Assembly: GCF_018137965.1 (NCBI RefSeq)
Contig: NZ_CP073100.1
Location: 620,001 to 684,000 of the forward strand
DNA: 64,000 nt
Source of the DNA: Luteolibacter ambystomatis
GTDB lineage: Bacteria > Verrucomicrobiota > Verrucomicrobiia > Verrucomicrobiales > Akkermansiaceae
Direction of reading: 5' to 3'
Shown: one piece after another, positions 1 through 9,305 of the stretch
Layout: the number at the start of each line of letters is the position of its first letter
How positions within the stretch are numbered: the first letter of the stretch is position 1
The notes under the pieces: generated by a model
Databases searched by the model: none
Told to the model about the DNA's origin: nothing
What the model saw: only the letters and a program-made list of their open reading frames with translations
Position numbers and translations under genes: made by a program

Positions 1-1
1 G

Positions 2-3000
2 CTGACGTTCACCACCTACAACATTGCCCCGGACGTAGCGGTCACTCTACCGGCGGGCACTCCGGACCCGGCGCCGAACTCGGGACGCGGTATCTTCACG
101 CTGGGTGCGGGATCGACCCTGAGCACCGCGGGGCTGGTGACAGACGATCGCCTCGCGAACTCCAATCCGATCGCGGCCAGCGGTGGCTCGGTGAAGATCA
201 CCGGCTACGAGGTGAATCTCGCCACCGGCAGCGTGATCGACGTGTCCGGCGGCTACGTCATGACCGCGAAGGGCACTGGCAAGTACGGGAATGCCGGTAG
301 CATCTCGATCACCGCCGGACAGGACCCGGGGCTGAAGTCGGTGCTCGGCGGCTCGTTGTCGCTGGGTTCCACCCTGAAAGGTTTCTCCGGCGCGCAAGGC
401 GGCTCGCTCTCCATCACCGCGCCGTTCGTGCAGATCGGCGGCAGCGCGCTCACTGCGGGTTCGCTGGTGTTGCAGCCGGAGTTTTTCAGTCAGGGTGGCT
501 TCACCAAGTTCTCTCTCTCGGGTCTCGGATCGGTGGCCAACCAGGGAGCGAATGCCGTGCCCGAGGTGTGGGTGGCGGATGGCACCGTGGTCGCGCCGCG
601 TGCGCAGAGCTTCCAAGTAGTGCCGGGGAATCCCGGAGCCCTGTCACTGGCGGTGGGGGAGAATCCCGATGGCCTGCGCCCCGCGGTGAGCCTTTCGCTT
701 TCTGCCCCCGGCGTGGATGCGCGTGAAGGCGGTCGTTTGCTTGCGGGCGATGTGGTGATCGGCGAGGGCGCGGTGATCCGTACCGAGGCGGGCGGCAATG
801 TTTCCGTCACGGGGAATACGGTCACGGTGCTCGGTTCGATCTTCGCCGCGGGTGGAACGATCACCGTCGGCGGCGCGTCGAATTCCACCGGTTTGTTCGG
901 CGATGATTCGCAGGCGCTGGTGACGACATACATCGGATCGCACGCGGTGCTTTCCGCCGCGGGCACCACCGTCTACATACCGGACCCCTACGGTCGCCGC
1001 ACAGGCACCGTGCTGGATGGCGGCACGATCAAGATCAGTGGCAACATCGCCGCGGCTTCCGGCTCCGTGATCGATGTGTCCGGCACCAGCGCGATCCTCG
1101 ATCTGGATGCCAGCACCGTTTCCACGGGAACGAAGACCACCACCGGCACGCCGGGTGGCCTCACCACGGTGGCCACACGCGTGGACAGCAACGGCGGCAC
1201 GATCATTCTCGCGGGTGGCCAGATGCTCGCGTCAGATGCCACGCTACATGCGGATGCCGGTGGCAGTACCGCGCTCGGTGGAACGCTGTCGATTTCCTCC
1301 GGTCGCTATTATCCGGCGGGCGTGCTGCCCGCCACCGGTGATGTGAATCTCACCGTCACGCAGAGCGGGCAGTTCATCACCAGCCCGACCGGCATCGGCC
1401 ACGCCGTGGCCTCTGCGAATGGCATGGGCGGGTTCGCGGTGGATGCGTTCACGGCGGGTGGGCTCGATTCGCTCACGCTCGGAGGCACCGTGAAGTTCCA
1501 GGGTGCGGTGACCATCAACGCGCGGAGCGAGCTCACCGTTGCCAATAGCGGCGTGCTCTACACCACCGGCGCGACTGTTCTCAATGCCGCACATGTCACG
1601 CTCGGCCAGCCGTTCCAGACACCGGTGGCACCGGATGCGAAGACGAATGTCTTCGGCACCGGCTATGCGCCCACCTGGGGCACCGGCACCCTCACGGTCT
1701 CGGCGGAGCTGATCGATGTCGGCAATCTCTCGCTGCAAGGAACGGGTAGCGCCGTACTCGCGGCGGACAACGGCGACATCCGCGGCAACGGTACGCTCAA
1801 TCTCGCGGGGAATCTCACGCTGCGTGCAGGCCAGATCTATCCCACCACCGCCTCGGACTTCACCATCGTCGCCTACGATCACCTCGAGGGTGCGGTGGTG
1901 AAGCAAGGCTCGGTCACGATCCAGGCCTCCGGCAGCCGCCAGCTCCCGCTGTCCGGTGGTGGCAATCTCGCGATCTACGCCTCGAACATCCAGCAGAGCG
2001 GTGTGCTGCGCGCGCCCTTCGGTACCATCACGCTGGGCTGGGATGGCACCGGCACCGCGCCGAAGGATTACCTCGCGGGCGGCACCCTGGCGCTGCCGGT
2101 GACGAAGTCGCTCACGCTCGGCGCAGGCAGCATCACCTCCGTCTCGGCGGTTGATCCGCTGACGGGGAAGGGGATCACCATTCCCTACGGTTACAGCCCG
2201 GATGGCAGCAAGTGGATCGATCCGCACGGCACCGACATTACCGCGGGCGGCCTGCCGCAGAAGAATGTGGTGCTGGCTTCGAACAATCTCACCATGGAGC
2301 AGGGCGCGACCGTGGACCTGCGCGGTGGCGGCGAACTCTACGCCTATCGCTGGACCTCGGGACTCGGCGGGCCGGTGGACATCCTCGCCTCGCTGACGAG
2401 CTTCGCGGTGATCCCGTCCTACCAGGCGGACTACGCGCCCTATGCGGAGTTCAACAATTCCAGCGCCAGCACCAACCTGATCGCAGGCGTCGATGGCTAC
2501 ACCAACGGGACCTTGAAGGCAGGCGACCGCATCTATCTCAGCGGCAGCGCTTCCCTGCCCGCGGGCTATTACACGCTGCTGCCCGCGCGCTATGCCTTGC
2601 TCCCCGGGGCGGTGCTGGTCACGCCGGTCAAGGACGGCGGGTCAACGACCATCACCAATGCCGACAAGTCGAACATCGTCTCCGGCTACCGCTACAACGA
2701 TCTCAACAGCGAGCGCACCGTGCCGACGATCCAGTCGCGCTTCGAAGTGGCCACCTCATTGGTGGTGCGCGCACGGGCGCAGTATGAGGATTTCAAGGCC
2801 AGCGATTTCCTGAAGGCCAGCGCGCTGTCGCTGAATCTGCCGGTGCCCACGCTCACCTCGGACTCCGGGCACCTTGTGTTCCAGGCCACGGACACGCTCG
2901 GCCTTTCGGGTTCGGTGTTGTCCGCCTCCATCGTTTCCGGCGCGCATGGCTCGTTGATCGATATCAGCACGCGCCTCGGCACCACGATCACGGCGGATGG

Positions 3001-6000
3001 TTCCGGCAGCGGTGCGGTGAATCTCTCCGCCACGGTGTTGAACAGCTTCGGTGCGGAAAGCCTGCTCATCGGCGGACGCCGCGATGGCACCGTCATCACC
3101 ACCACCAGCTCCAGCCTCACGGTGGACAATGCCGGGGCCGCGCTGGTGGCGAACGATCTGATCCTTTCCGCGACCGGCGCGCTCACGCTGGCGGCGGGTG
3201 CGGAGATCCGCTCGACCACCACCAGCAATGTCACTCCGGAGAACTTCTCGCTCACCGGTGATGGCGCGCTGGTCCGCGTGTCCTCCGGCAAGGGCGCGGC
3301 GATCACCCGCACCGGCGCGACCACTTCGCAAGCCCCGGTTCTGACCGTGGCCGCGGGTGCGAAGCTCGCGGGCGGCAGCATCATTCTGGATTCCACCGCG
3401 CGCACCCTGCTCGATGGATCGGCGGATCTGTCCGCGTCCACCTACGTGCTCGGCAGCGGCCGGATCAGCCTCCAGCTCGATGGATCGGTGGTGCTCCCGG
3501 CGGACAGCGGACTCACGCTTTCGAATGCGGCGCTCGCCGATTTCCAGGGCGCGTCCTCGCTGAAGCTGCTCAGCTACTCCACGCTTGATCTTTATGGCGC
3601 GGGCCAGCTTGGCGGGAACAACCTCGCGCAGCTCGAACTCAGCGCGGGCTCGATCCGCGGCATCGGCCAGGGAAGCGGCACCGCGGTGATCCGTGCGGGA
3701 TCGCTGGTGCTGGAAAACACCGCGAACGCCGCGAACACGGCGGCCACCGCCACCTCCGGCGTGGTCGAGTTCCGTGCCGATACGATCACGCTCGGTGCGA
3801 ACCAGCTCGCGGTGAACGGCTACACGAATGTCACGCTCGCAGCGACCCGCGGGGTGACCGGTACGGGCACCGGTGGCCTCTCCACTCCGGGCAATCTCAC
3901 CATTTCCGCCCCACGCGTCACCGGTGCGGCCGGGGCGGTGCGGACTATCACCGCGGGCGGATCGCTTTCACTTGTCGCGGGAACATCTACGGTGAATCCA
4001 GTAGCAAGCGGACTCGGAACCAGTCTCATCCTCACCGGCGCCTCGGTGGAGGTGAACACGGCGGTGCAGCTCCGCAGCGGACTCCTCTCCGTGCGCGCCA
4101 CCGCCGGTAATGTCACCATCGGCGGCACGCTCGATGTGTCCGGCACACGCCAGGTCTTCGGAGACACGGCGAAGTTCACCGGCGGCGGCGATGTGGTGCT
4201 GGCGTCGGACAATGGCAATGTCACCGTTTCCACCGGCGGACGCATCGATGTGTCCGCGCCCACCGGTGGCGGCGATGCGGGATCGCTGTCCGTGTCCACG
4301 CCGCACGGTGCCTTTGCATCGAATGGAACGTTGGCGGCGAAGGGCGGCAACGGCGGAGCCAATGGCAGCTTCGTGCTGGATACGGCCACGCTTCCCTCTC
4401 TGGCGTCCCTCAGCGCTTCGCTTACTCAGGCCTCCTTCACCGGCTCGCAGGCGATCCGCGTGCGCGGTGGCGATGTGATTGTGGACGGCACCACCAAGGC
4501 CTCCGATTTCCTGCTCTCGGTCGACCAGGGTTCGATCAATGTCACCGGCACCATCGATGCCAGCGGCGTCACCGGCGGCTCGATCCGTCTCGCCGCTCAT
4601 GGCGATGTCACGCTCACCAGTGGCTCGCGCCTCACCGTGGCGGGCCAGAAGTTCAGTGATGCGGGCAAGGGCGGGGACATCACATTGGAAGCGGGCACCT
4701 CGTTGAACGGCGTGGCCGGGACCGGCTGGGTGGATATCCAGACCGGCTCCACGCTCGATCTCTCGGTGGCGGCGAAGGTCGCGGGCGATGCCTCGACCGC
4801 GGGCAGCAGCGCCTACAACGGCCAGTTCAGCGGCAAGCTCCACATCCGCGCGCCACGCACCAGTGCGGGCACGGATCTCAATGTCCGCGCCATCAACGGC
4901 ACCATCACCGAGGCCTCCAGCATTCTGGTCGAGGGTTACAAGGTCTACGATCTCGCGGACTTCGGCGGCATCGTCAATGGCGTGACCGGCACCATCAGCG
5001 CGGATGGCAAGACCTTCCTCGGTGCGACGGGCACCACCACCGCGGGCTACACCGCCATCTTTAATCGCCTCACCGCGAACAACGCCGGACTGGTGAACAA
5101 CCTCGTGCTCGCGGCAGGTGCCGAACTCATCAATTCGCTCACACCTTCCAACGTCACCTCCAGCCTCGCGGCGGCGAACAGTACGTTGGTCGTGGCCACC
5201 ACCGGCGGCAGCGTCCTGTTCCCCTCCGGCACCGGTGCGAGCCTGATCCGCGTGAGCAGCGCGGCGACCGTGACCTCCGCCACCGGTGAGGTCACCACCT
5301 TGGCCGCCAATGCCACCACCACGCTGGCCGCGGGCAGCACGATCACCCTGGCGAATGGCGGCACCATCACCTATGCCAGCGGCAGTGGTGCACTGGCGGT
5401 GAATCTGGTGACGGGTTCGTCTTACACCACCGGGGCAAGCAACAGCGTCGCCACCGTTACCTCGCGTGGCACTGTGGTCACGCTGAATACCGCGGGATCC
5501 AGTCGTCTCTCGCTGGCTGCCGGAACAAAGATCACGTTCCCGACCGGCACCAAGGCGGGCGCGACCACCGTGGTCAGCACCACCAACAAGATCACCGCCT
5601 CCGTCGCAGGCACGATCACCTCGGCCAGCGGCGTGGTCACCACGCTGGCGGCGAATACCGCGACCGCCATCGATCCGGGTAGCACCGTCACGCTTTCCGG
5701 CGCGGGCACCATCACCTTCGCCAGCGGCGGCACCGGCGGTCCCATCACCGTGGCGCTCGCTTCCGGTAGCTTCACCACCACCGGCGCGACCACCATTACG
5801 CCACCGTCCCGCGACATCCAGCTCGGCACGCCGAACTCGACCACCGCGGACGATTGGAACCTCGCCTCCACCGACTTCCGCTTCGGCGCGAAGAGCGCGC
5901 CCGGCGTGCTGACGATCCGCTCCACCGGCAATCTCGTCTTCAACACCGCACTCAGCGATGGTTTCACGCCCACGCTGGCCAGCACCGATACCAGTTGGCT

Positions 6001-9000
6001 GTGGACCGCCCGCCTTTCCACGCAGAACACCCTGCTCCCGGTGAACGAGCAATCGTGGTCCTATCGCCTGGCCTCGGGCGCGGATCTCACCGCCGCGGAC
6101 TTCGGCCAGGTGAAGGCGCTCACCGCGCTGGATGCCACCAGCGGCAATCTGATTCTCGGCCGCACCTCGACCAACGCCGCGGCCACCGGATCGAATACCG
6201 CGACGACTTCCTCGGTGATCGCGAACCGTTTCCAGACGATCCGCACCGGCAGCGGTGACATCGAGATCCACGCGGGGCGCAGCGTGCAACTGATGAACCA
6301 GTTCGCCACCATCTACACCGCGGGCACCCGCGTGCTGGATGCCACGCTCGGCGGCATCTTCGATCTGCCGAATGTCAGCCAGACCACCTCCGGCGGCCTC
6401 GGTTCCGCGCAGCAGTCCTATGCGGTGCAATACAGCATGGCGGGCGGCGACGTGGTGGTGAAGGCGCAGCAGGACATCGAGCGGCTCACGCGCAATGCCG
6501 CTAACCAACTGGTGGCCGACTCGCAGTTCCAGATGCCGGACAACTGGCTCTACCGCCGCGGCTATGTCGATCCCACCACCGGCACCTACGGGACCGGCCG
6601 CTTCGGCGATACCACCACGACCACCTGGTGGATCGACTTCAGCAACTTCTTCCAGGGCGTCGGCGCGCTCGGCGGTGGCGATGTGACCTTGGAAGCGGGC
6701 CGCGACATTCACAACGTCGATGCCGTGGTGGCGACCAACGCCCGCATGCCGAAGGGCACCACGGATGCCTCCCGCCTGGTGGAGCTTGGCGGCGGCGATC
6801 TCGTCGTGCGCGCCGGTCGCGATATCGATGCGGGCGTTTACTACGTCGAGCGCGGCCACGGTCGTCTCAGCGCGGGCGGTGACATCCACACCAATGCCAC
6901 CCGCTCGGTGCTCAATCAGAGCCTCTCCTCCGCGGCCTCGGTCTACACCCAGCTCCCGACCACGCTGTTTCTCGGCAAGGGCGGCTTCGACATCGATGCC
7001 CGCGGCAATGTCCTGCTCGGCCCGGTGGCGAACCCGTTCCTGCTGCCCGGCGGCCTGAACAACTCGTATTGGAACAAAAGCTACTTTTCCACCTACGCCT
7101 CGGACAGCTACGTGCATGTCTCATCGCTCGGCGGATCGGTCACGCTGCGCGAAAGCGGCACCACCGTCAGCGGTGACACGCAGGGCTCCGCGTCCTCGCT
7201 GCTGCTGGCCTGGTATGCGAACAAGCTGCTGCTCTCCACCACCTCCGCGTCCTACACCAAGCCGTGGCTGCGCCTGAATGAAACCAGCGTGCAACCCTTC
7301 GGCACCTTGTCCTCGTTGCTGCCGGGCACGGTGCTGGCGACCTCCTACAGCGGGGACATCAACCTCGTGGGCAACCTGATCCTCTCGCCCTCCGCCACCG
7401 GCACGCTGGAGCTGCTCGCAGGTGGATCGATCAACGGCCTGCAACCGAACGGCCTCGTCGCGCCCGGCGGTGTGACCAAGACGCCATGGGGAGTCGCCAC
7501 GGTGAACGTCTCCGATGCCGATCCCAACTCGATCCCGGGCATCAGCTCGCCCTTCGCCTATCAGTCGGTGGTTGGCATCGGCAGCTCCGGTTCCGCCAGC
7601 ACCACCGATACCAGCATCGGCTACCTCGATTTCCTCGACCGCTTGTTCGCGGAATCCGGCGCGACCACTGGCACCAATGTTGTGCTCCAGACGAAGCAGG
7701 CGCTGCACGGGGCCGGTCCGTTGCACAAGGATGATGCCTCGCCGCTGCGCCTCTATGCGAGTGCGGGCGATATTTCCGGATTCACGCTCTATTCGCCGAA
7801 GGCCGCGCGCATCACCGCGGGCCGGGACATCGCGGATGTGGCGTTCTACATCCAGAACGTGAACTCTACGGACATCAGCGTGGTCACCAGCGGCCGGGAC
7901 ATCCTGCCCTACAGCTCGTCGTCCGCTTTGCGCGTGTCCGCCTTGGCGACCGCCAATACGGTGAACGACGGCAGCGGTCCGTTGGCGGGGGATATCCAGA
8001 TCAGCGGCCCCGGCACGCTGGAAGTCATCGCCGGTCGTAATCTCGATCTCGGCCTCGGCACCGCGAATGCGGATGGCACCGGCACGGGCATCACCAGCAT
8101 CGGCAACACCCGCAATCCGTGGCTGCCGTTCGAAGGCGCGGATCTCGTGGTGGCCGCCGGTCTCGGCAGCGCCTCCGCGCTCGATGGCAGCAATGCCAAC
8201 TTCGGCGCCTTCATCACGAAATACATCGATGGCCCGTCCGGCACCGACTATCTGAAGGCGATCGGCCTGACTCCGGCGCAGTTCGACAGCCTCTCCACCG
8301 AGGACCAGTACCTGGCCGCGCTGCGGGTGTTCTACGTCATCCTTCGTAATACCGGCCGCGACCACAACAACCCGGAGTCGCCCGGCTACGGCAGCTACGA
8401 TACCGGCAAGGAAGCCATCGCCACGCTCTTCCCCGGCACCACCTGGGATGGCGATATCCTCACCCGCGGCCGTGACATCCGCACCACCAATGGCGGCGAT
8501 ATCGGCATCTTCATCCCGGGCGGCGGCCTCTCGATGGCGAATACCGCCATCGGCAATCCGCTTTCGCCTCCGGGCATCGTGACCGAAAGCGGTGGCAATA
8601 TCTCCATCTTCGCCAACAACGACATCAGCATCGGCATCGGCCGTATCTTCACGCTGCGCGGCGGTGATGAAATCCTGTGGTCGTCCAAGGGCAATATCGC
8701 CGCGGGTTCGTCCTCGAAGACGGTGAAGTCCGCACCGCCCACCCGGGTGCTGATCGATCCCCAGAGCGGCGCGGTGAAGACCGACCTCGCGGGCCTCGCG
8801 ACGGGCGGCGGCATCGGCGTGCTCGCCACCGTGAAGGGCGTGCTGCCGGGCAACGTCGATCTCATCGCCCCGGAGGGCTTCATTGACGCGGGCGATGCCG
8901 GCATCCGCGTGACGGGGAATCTCAACATCTCCGCGCCGCAGGTGCTGAATGCCGGTAACATCTCTGTCGGCGGCACCAGCGGCGGCACGCCCGCCGTTAC

Positions 9001-9199
9001 GGTCCCCTCCGCGAACCTCGGCGGCATCGCCGCATCGAATACCGCGGCGGCGACGTCAGCGGTTTCTCCGACCGCCAATGCCACGCAGACCGGGAACGCC
9101 GCAGCCGATCAGGATCTTCCATCGATCATTGTCGTGGAAGTGATCGGCTACGGTGGGGATGAAGAGGAGGACGAAGACAAGAGTCAGGCGGCGAGGTGA
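2..9199 (+). CDS. Giant filamentous-haemagglutinin-like secreted protein (5' end outside window)
   Basis: The reading frame is open from base 2, so the true start and any signal peptide or TPS secretion domain lie to the left; the GTG at 137 is internal. At least 3065 residues are visible. They are low in Cys and Lys and rich in Gly, Thr, Ser and Ala, with endless short repeats of the type G-x-I-x-V-S-G and L-T-L-x-A-G, as expected for a right-handed beta-helix adhesin. The last ~120 residues, with VDLIAPEGFIDAGDAG and NISAPQVLNAGNI, match what I recall of the C-terminal domain of 'filamentous haemagglutinin family' proteins (DUF3739 type). The protein ends in an acidic EEEDEDK tail. By family it would be exported to the surface through a TpsB-like outer-membrane partner, which is not in the window. 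Nucleotides ~5206-5440 and ~5524-5795 encode two related Thr/Ala-rich repeats. Adhesion is inferred, not shown. Confidence 0.85.
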   Translation: MTFTTYNIAPDVAVTLPAGTPDPAPNSGRGIFTLGAGSTLSTAGLVTDDRLANSNPIAASGGSVKITGYEVNLATGSVIDVSGGYVMTAKGTGKYGNAGSISITAGQDPGLKSVLGGSLSLGSTLKGFSGAQGGSLSITAPFVQIGGSALTAGSLVLQPEFFSQGGFTKFSLSGLGSVANQGANAVPEVWVADGTVVAPRAQSFQVVPGNPGALSLAVGENPDGLRPAVSLSLSAPGVDAREGGRLLAGDVVIGEGAVIRTEAGGNVSVTGNTVTVLGSIFAAGGTITVGGASNSTGLFGDDSQALVTTYIGSHAVLSAAGTTVYIPDPYGRRTGTVLDGGTIKISGNIAAASGSVIDVSGTSAILDLDASTVSTGTKTTTGTPGGLTTVATRVDSNGGTIILAGGQMLASDATLHADAGGSTALGGTLSISSGRYYPAGVLPATGDVNLTVTQSGQFITSPTGIGHAVASANGMGGFAVDAFTAGGLDSLTLGGTVKFQGAVTINARSELTVANSGVLYTTGATVLNAAHVTLGQPFQTPVAPDAKTNVFGTGYAPTWGTGTLTVSAELIDVGNLSLQGTGSAVLAADNGDIRGNGTLNLAGNLTLRAGQIYPTTASDFTIVAYDHLEGAVVKQGSVTIQASGSRQLPLSGGGNLAIYASNIQQSGVLRAPFGTITLGWDGTGTAPKDYLAGGTLALPVTKSLTLGAGSITSVSAVDPLTGKGITIPYGYSPDGSKWIDPHGTDITAGGLPQKNVVLASNNLTMEQGATVDLRGGGELYAYRWTSGLGGPVDILASLTSFAVIPSYQADYAPYAEFNNSSASTNLIAGVDGYTNGTLKAGDRIYLSGSASLPAGYYTLLPARYALLPGAVLVTPVKDGGSTTITNADKSNIVSGYRYNDLNSERTVPTIQSRFEVATSLVVRARAQYEDFKASDFLKASALSLNLPVPTLTSDSGHLVFQATDTLGLSGSVLSASIVSGAHGSLIDISTRLGTTITADGSGSGAVNLSATVLNSFGAESLLIGGRRDGTVITTTSSSLTVDNAGAALVANDLILSATGALTLAAGAEIRSTTTSNVTPENFSLTGDGALVRVSSGKGAAITRTGATTSQAPVLTVAAGAKLAGGSIILDSTARTLLDGSADLSASTYVLGSGRISLQLDGSVVLPADSGLTLSNAALADFQGASSLKLLSYSTLDLYGAGQLGGNNLAQLELSAGSIRGIGQGSGTAVIRAGSLVLENTANAANTAATATSGVVEFRADTITLGANQLAVNGYTNVTLAATRGVTGTGTGGLSTPGNLTISAPRVTGAAGAVRTITAGGSLSLVAGTSTVNPVASGLGTSLILTGASVEVNTAVQLRSGLLSVRATAGNVTIGGTLDVSGTRQVFGDTAKFTGGGDVVLASDNGNVTVSTGGRIDVSAPTGGGDAGSLSVSTPHGAFASNGTLAAKGGNGGANGSFVLDTATLPSLASLSASLTQASFTGSQAIRVRGGDVIVDGTTKASDFLLSVDQGSINVTGTIDASGVTGGSIRLAAHGDVTLTSGSRLTVAGQKFSDAGKGGDITLEAGTSLNGVAGTGWVDIQTGSTLDLSVAAKVAGDASTAGSSAYNGQFSGKLHIRAPRTSAGTDLNVRAINGTITEASSILVEGYKVYDLADFGGIVNGVTGTISADGKTFLGATGTTTAGYTAIFNRLTANNAGLVNNLVLAAGAELINSLTPSNVTSSLAAANSTLVVATTGGSVLFPSGTGASLIRVSSAATVTSATGEVTTLAANATTTLAAGSTITLANGGTITYASGSGALAVNLVTGSSYTTGASNSVATVTSRGTVVTLNTAGSSRLSLAAGTKITFPTGTKAGATTVVSTTNKITASVAGTITSASGVVTTLAANTATAIDPGSTVTLSGAGTITFASGGTGGPITVALASGSFTTTGATTITPPSRDIQLGTPNSTTADDWNLASTDFRFGAKSAPGVLTIRSTGNLVFNTALSDGFTPTLASTDTSWLWTARLSTQNTLLPVNEQSWSYRLASGADLTAADFGQVKALTALDATSGNLILGRTSTNAAATGSNTATTSSVIANRFQTIRTGSGDIEIHAGRSVQLMNQFATIYTAGTRVLDATLGGIFDLPNVSQTTSGGLGSAQQSYAVQYSMAGGDVVVKAQQDIERLTRNAANQLVADSQFQMPDNWLYRRGYVDPTTGTYGTGRFGDTTTTTWWIDFSNFFQGVGALGGGDVTLEAGRDIHNVDAVVATNARMPKGTTDASRLVELGGGDLVVRAGRDIDAGVYYVERGHGRLSAGGDIHTNATRSVLNQSLSSAASVYTQLPTTLFLGKGGFDIDARGNVLLGPVANPFLLPGGLNNSYWNKSYFSTYASDSYVHVSSLGGSVTLRESGTTVSGDTQGSASSLLLAWYANKLLLSTTSASYTKPWLRLNETSVQPFGTLSSLLPGTVLATSYSGDINLVGNLILSPSATGTLELLAGGSINGLQPNGLVAPGGVTKTPWGVATVNVSDADPNSIPGISSPFAYQSVVGIGSSGSASTTDTSIGYLDFLDRLFAESGATTGTNVVLQTKQALHGAGPLHKDDASPLRLYASAGDISGFTLYSPKAARITAGRDIADVAFYIQNVNSTDISVVTSGRDILPYSSSSALRVSALATANTVNDGSGPLAGDIQISGPGTLEVIAGRNLDLGLGTANADGTGTGITSIGNTRNPWLPFEGADLVVAAGLGSASALDGSNANFGAFITKYIDGPSGTDYLKAIGLTPAQFDSLSTEDQYLAALRVFYVILRNTGRDHNNPESPGYGSYDTGKEAIATLFPGTTWDGDILTRGRDIRTTNGGDIGIFIPGGGLSMANTAIGNPLSPPGIVTESGGNISIFANNDISIGIGRIFTLRGGDEILWSSKGNIAAGSSSKTVKSAPPTRVLIDPQSGAVKTDLAGLATGGGIGVLATVKGVLPGNVDLIAPEGFIDAGDAGIRVTGNLNISAPQVLNAGNISVGGTSGGTPAVTVPSANLGGIAASNTAAATSAVSPTANATQTGNAAADQDLPSIIVVEVIGYGGDEEEDEDKSQAAR

Positions 9200-9206
9200 A
9201 TTGGCA

Positions 9207-9303
9207 CGAGGCTCCCGTCTTGCGTGCGGGGCCAAGCGCTTTTGTCTTTATTGATCCTTCTGGGGTAAACACACGGTGTGAAGCACGCAAGGCGGGAGCC
9301 TCG
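9207..9303. repeat. Extragenic inverted repeat, 20-bp arms
   Basis: The arm at 9207-9226 (cgaggctcccgtcttgcgtg) and the arm at 9284-9303 are reverse complements at 19 of 20 positions, and the odd pair is G-T, so an RNA copy would pair throughout. The 57-bp spacer has no gene. The element fills the convergent gap between the giant surface protein and the GH95 gene, and the stop codon of the GH95 gene lies 3 bp beyond the right arm. A related half copy lies at 34027-34051. It could be a REP-like or MITE-like repeat, or a bidirectional terminator; neither side has a strong T-run. Confidence 0.75.
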
Positions 9304-9305
9304 CG

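Noticed and set aside
3968..7117. Long minus-strand frame of about 1049 codons opposite the giant surface protein
   Set aside because: It is Arg/Gly/His-rich and has no domain. It is a shadow of the high-GC, repetitive + strand gene.
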